Source: JAHDCJ01 sp039028895 | GTDB lineage: Bacteria; Bacteroidota; Bacteroidia; Chitinophagales; Saprospiraceae | NCBI GenBank assembly: GCA_039028895.1 | Contig: JBCCHF010000027.1 | Span: 30,257-94,256, forward strand | DNA length: 64,000 nucleotides | Direction: 5' to 3' | Part shown: positions 61,552-64,000 of the stretch, one piece after another | Layout of the letters: the number at the start of each line of letters is the position of its first letter | Position numbering within the stretch: position 1 is the stretch's first letter | Notes under the pieces: model-generated | Told to the model about the DNA's origin: nothing | Database searches by the model: none | What the model saw: the letters and a program-made list of their open reading frames with translations, nothing else | Translations under genes and position numbers: made by a program

Positions 61552-62631
61552 TTACTGGCATTCACAATCTGCATTTACGGTGCCTTGTTGATTCATGCCG
61601 AAAAAGCAATCATCGCCAATGTTAGCTTGCAGGTCCGGGCAGTCGTACTGACTTGTTGGCTGGCCTTCACATTCACAAGCCTGATTAATGACATCATTGT
61701 TAGTATTAGGGTCACCGTCATCACATGCATCCCCTACATTGGCTTGAATAACAGGGCAATCATATGGATCTGCAATACAGTTACAATTCATATCTACTGT
61801 TCCTGATCCACCGGATTGAGGGATACAGAAGTCGCCGTAATTGGCCTGTAGGTCCGGGCAATCGAACTGACTAGTTGTGCCTTCACATGTACAAGCCTGG
61901 GTAATAGCATCGTTAGTGGTATTTGGATTTCCATCGTCACATGCATCTCCATAATTTGCCTGGATATTTGGGCAATCAAACTGGGGAACGGTGCCTTCGC
62001 AAGTACAGGATTGGGTAACGACATCGTTGGTTGTGTTAGCGTCACCATCGTCACAAGCGTCGCCATAGTTTGCCTGCAAGCCAGGACAATCAAATTGGGT
62101 GGCAGTGCCTTCACATGTGCAAGCCTGGGTGACGATATCATTGTCTGTGTTGGGATCGCCATCGTCACAAGGATCTAGGAAGTTGGCTTGCAGGTCAGGG
62201 CAATCGTAATCGTCAATAATACAGTCACAATCGCTGTTTACGGTACCCTGCTGGTTCATTACAAAGCAAGCATCCCCGACATTAGCCTGGATCGCCGGGC
62301 AATCAAAAGTATTACCTGGTACACCTTCACACTCACAATCCTGGGTTATTTCGTCATCAGAAGTGTTGGGGTCGCCATCGTCACAACTATCACCTACATT
62401 TGCCTGGAGCGTTGGACAGTCGAAGGCATCTTCTACACATTCACAATCAGCATCGACTGTTCCTGCCTGTCCGTTTTCCGGAATACAGAAATCTCCGATA
62501 TCAGCCTGTAACTCGGGACAATCAAATACTAATACGACGGTTGTGTCGTCAACATTTTCTTTTTCGCAAGAGGTGTAGACTGCCACAGACGTCAGCATGA
62601 CCAATACAAAAAATAACTTCTGGATATTCAT
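61552..62631 (-). CDS. Lipoprotein with nine Cys/Asp-rich repeats
   Basis: 359 residues. Lipoprotein signal MNIQKLFFVLVMLTSVAVYT then SCEKE. Nine repeats of about 30-38 residues begin DCPxxQANxGD. They come in two forms: A, CDDGDPNTxNDxxTQxCxCEG (five copies), and B, ending GTVxxDCxC without the acidic loop (four copies), in the order B-A-B-A-A-A-B-A-B. The acidic loops may bind Ca, and each repeat has four cysteines. Such repeats are frequent in Saprospiraceae-like surface proteins. The function is likely structural or adhesive. DNA repeats of about 110 bp underlie the A units. Confidence 0.88.
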   Translation of the reverse strand: MNIQKLFFVLVMLTSVAVYTSCEKENVDDTTVVLVFDCPELQADIGDFCIPENGQAGTVDADCECVEDAFDCPTLQANVGDSCDDGDPNTSDDEITQDCECEGVPGNTFDCPAIQANVGDACFVMNQQGTVNSDCDCIIDDYDCPDLQANFLDPCDDGDPNTDNDIVTQACTCEGTATQFDCPGLQANYGDACDDGDANTTNDVVTQSCTCEGTVPQFDCPNIQANYGDACDDGNPNTTNDAITQACTCEGTTSQFDCPDLQANYGDFCIPQSGGSGTVDMNCNCIADPYDCPVIQANVGDACDDGDPNTNNDVINQACECEGQPTSQYDCPDLQANIGDDCFFGMNQQGTVNADCECQ

Positions 62632-62859
62632 AACAGGGAAAATTTTGGTTGATAAAAACTGTTCAGGTATATATATCCTGGTCGGACTGGAAATGTGACA
62701 GGAGTACGTTAATTTTTAAGAAAATACTGGTTGAAAATCAAAAAGGCGATATCATTTTTTGATATAAGATATTGATTGTCAGGCTTTAGTTTTTCTATTG
62801 GAATGATGATCTTTTTTTCAGGCAACCAACAAAGTTTTGATACCGTTTACATCTTGACC

Positions 62860-64000
62860 ATGAAATTTTACATTATCCCTCTTGTTTTCCTGCTTCTCTC
62901 CCTGGAGGCCAGTGGCCAGTTTACCAATGTCGATTCCACCAAATTCAAAATGCGATTCAATATTGGCTTTGGTGCCATTGCTTCCGAAAACCCCTTTTCT
63001 CAAAAAGTATTCATAGACCCCTATATCGACAACCTACGAACCGTCCTTGGCGGGTACTATACTGGAGAAGTTACAGACCAACCACATCCCCACGGCGCGA
63101 TCTATTCGATTTTTGGAACTAAGACCACTTTCATAAGTAGTATCGACTTCTACCTTAACTTGCTTGTTGAACACAGAGGTGCTTCTTATGGGGCCAATGA
63201 CCTGAATAATATCGTAGTGGTTCCCCAGATATACGGGCAGGTCATTGATACACTAAACAGGAAAAAAGAACCTATTGCCATTAGATTTCTGGCCGGTGAT
63301 CTCATTGATTTTAAAGTTGGTAACGGCCTGCAGGTATACAACCTGGATGTACAGGGGGAAAGCCTGAAAATCAAATACAAAAACTATTATGTACAAGCGG
63401 ACCACATTGGCGATGTGTCCAATGGGGTAGGGCTCGCTTTGGAAGAGTTATTGTCGTTCGGGGCAGGACTGGAATTGTCAAAACACCACGTGGGTCTTTC
63501 CTTTGATTTAAATTCGAATAACCGAAGGGGGCGTGAATGGTTTCCGCACCTATCGCTCACCTATAATTATCAACCTGCTAAATTTACAGAGCTCTATTTT
63601 CAGGCTGGTTCGAGATGGATCGATGGTTCATTCAGATTTTCTTCTTCGGCTGTTCTTATTGGCGCCGATTATTCTTTTTCTTCAAATAGGTTTCGCTTAA
63701 CGCTTAACCCGGAATTAAGGTTTTACACTGAAAAATATAATCAGGATTACCGATCCTTCCAGCCATTGTACAGAGACCTCGATAACCCGGATGATTATGC
63801 CAATACTGTAGGCCGCTATCTCTATCCTTTGAAGAATTATTACTATTCCTTCAGTCAGTGGGCGGTTTTTACCGAATATCCGCGTCAATATGTTTTTGGT
63901 GCCGGTCTTGTGGCGGAAGCCCAATATCGGATAGGTAAAAACTTTAAAACAAAATTGCTCTTTGATTATCTGGGAATAAAAGCAGAAAGGAGTGGCTATA
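62860..64000 (+). CDS. Outer-membrane beta-barrel protein, C-terminus cut by the window edge
   Basis: ATG 62860 opens a frame that stays open to the window end, 380 codons. Signal peptide MKFYIIPLVFLLLSLEASG then Q. The mature chain is rich in alternating aromatic strands (FNIGFGAIAS, HLSLTYNYQPAKFTELYFQA, SSAVLIGADYSFSS, FRLTLNPELRFYTEKY), typical of an outer-membrane barrel. No specific family is recognised; a DUF-type Bacteroidota porin is possible. The 228-bp gap before it contains no other gene. Confidence 0.8.
   Translation, partial: MKFYIIPLVFLLLSLEASGQFTNVDSTKFKMRFNIGFGAIASENPFSQKVFIDPYIDNLRTVLGGYYTGEVTDQPHPHGAIYSIFGTKTTFISSIDFYLNLLVEHRGASYGANDLNNIVVVPQIYGQVIDTLNRKKEPIAIRFLAGDLIDFKVGNGLQVYNLDVQGESLKIKYKNYYVQADHIGDVSNGVGLALEELLSFGAGLELSKHHVGLSFDLNSNNRRGREWFPHLSLTYNYQPAKFTELYFQAGSRWIDGSFRFSSSAVLIGADYSFSSNRFRLTLNPELRFYTEKYNQDYRSFQPLYRDLDNPDDYANTVGRYLYPLKNYYYSFSQWAVFTEYPRQYVFGAGLVAEAQYRIGKNFKTKLLFDYLGIKAERSGY

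Noticed and set aside
62632..62859. A small gene between the repeat lipoprotein and the barrel protein
   Set aside because: Only short frames without start context or protein-like sequence are present.

Overview
The window reads as chromosomal DNA of a marine or activated-sludge type Bacteroidota, most likely a Saprospiraceae-like (Lewinella/Haliscomenobacter relative) organism. The evidence is four secreted proteins with type IX secretion (T9SS) C-terminal sorting domains, several Bacteroidota-type -7 elements (TAnnTTTG), weak ribosome binding sites, Cys/Asp repeat lipoproteins, and domain families typical of that group (choice-of-anchor B and L, DUF5916, DUF3526, TPR-CHAT). No rRNA, tRNA, phage or complete insertion sequence was seen. 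The species call is inference.

Layout. 1-4.2 kb: a cut-off secreted protein, D-Ala-D-Ala ligase, a 292-bp MITE-like element, and a SigZ sigma-factor cluster. 4.3-15 kb: a lipid region. It holds a three-domain glycerolipid enzyme (PlsB-like acyltransferase, HAD phosphatase, PlsC-like acyltransferase), a wax ester synthase/DGAT fused to an SCP2 sterol-carrier domain, a close homologue of animal DHCR24 sterol reductase, three small secreted proteins, a DUF1214 protein and a PAP2 phosphatase. 15-20 kb: an SGNH-type protein, an AspT-type antiporter, and a hydratase/decarboxylase pair of the meta-cleavage pathway.

19.9-34.7 kb: a probable zinc-starvation island. A compact ten-gene minus-strand operon holds an ABC-2 exporter with two DUF3526 permeases, a His-rich COG0523 GTPase, a LolD-like ATPase, an FtsX-type permease with a His/Asp-rich loop, a DUF3299-like protein, DUF1826, a second COG0523 GTPase and a PhoX phosphatase. 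It diverges from an outer-membrane DUF5916 protein, a MerC-domain protein and a DUF418 protein. Between the two arms lies a perfect 7-1-7 palindrome with Fur/Zur geometry, placed over the -33 elements of both promoters. This is the best candidate for an undescribed regulated system here.

34.7-53.3 kb: T9SS cargo proteins, a ferredoxin-adenylate cyclase fusion, acetoacetyl-CoA synthetase, a secreted EEP-family nuclease/phosphatase, a TPR-CHAT (caspase-like) protein and a subtilase separated by a four-copy 124-bp hairpin array, and an ECF sigma factor/TPR anti-sigma pair with a choice-of-anchor L protein and an OmpA protein. 53.4-58.2 kb: a 2-oxoacid:ferredoxin oxidoreductase operon with its own dicluster ferredoxin and a ferredoxin-NADP reductase-like flavoprotein. 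58.2-64 kb: a hydrolase, a heavy-metal-binding lipoprotein, a second sigma factor with a membrane anti-sigma/beta-barrel fusion, a nine-repeat Cys-rich lipoprotein, and a beta-barrel protein cut by the window end.
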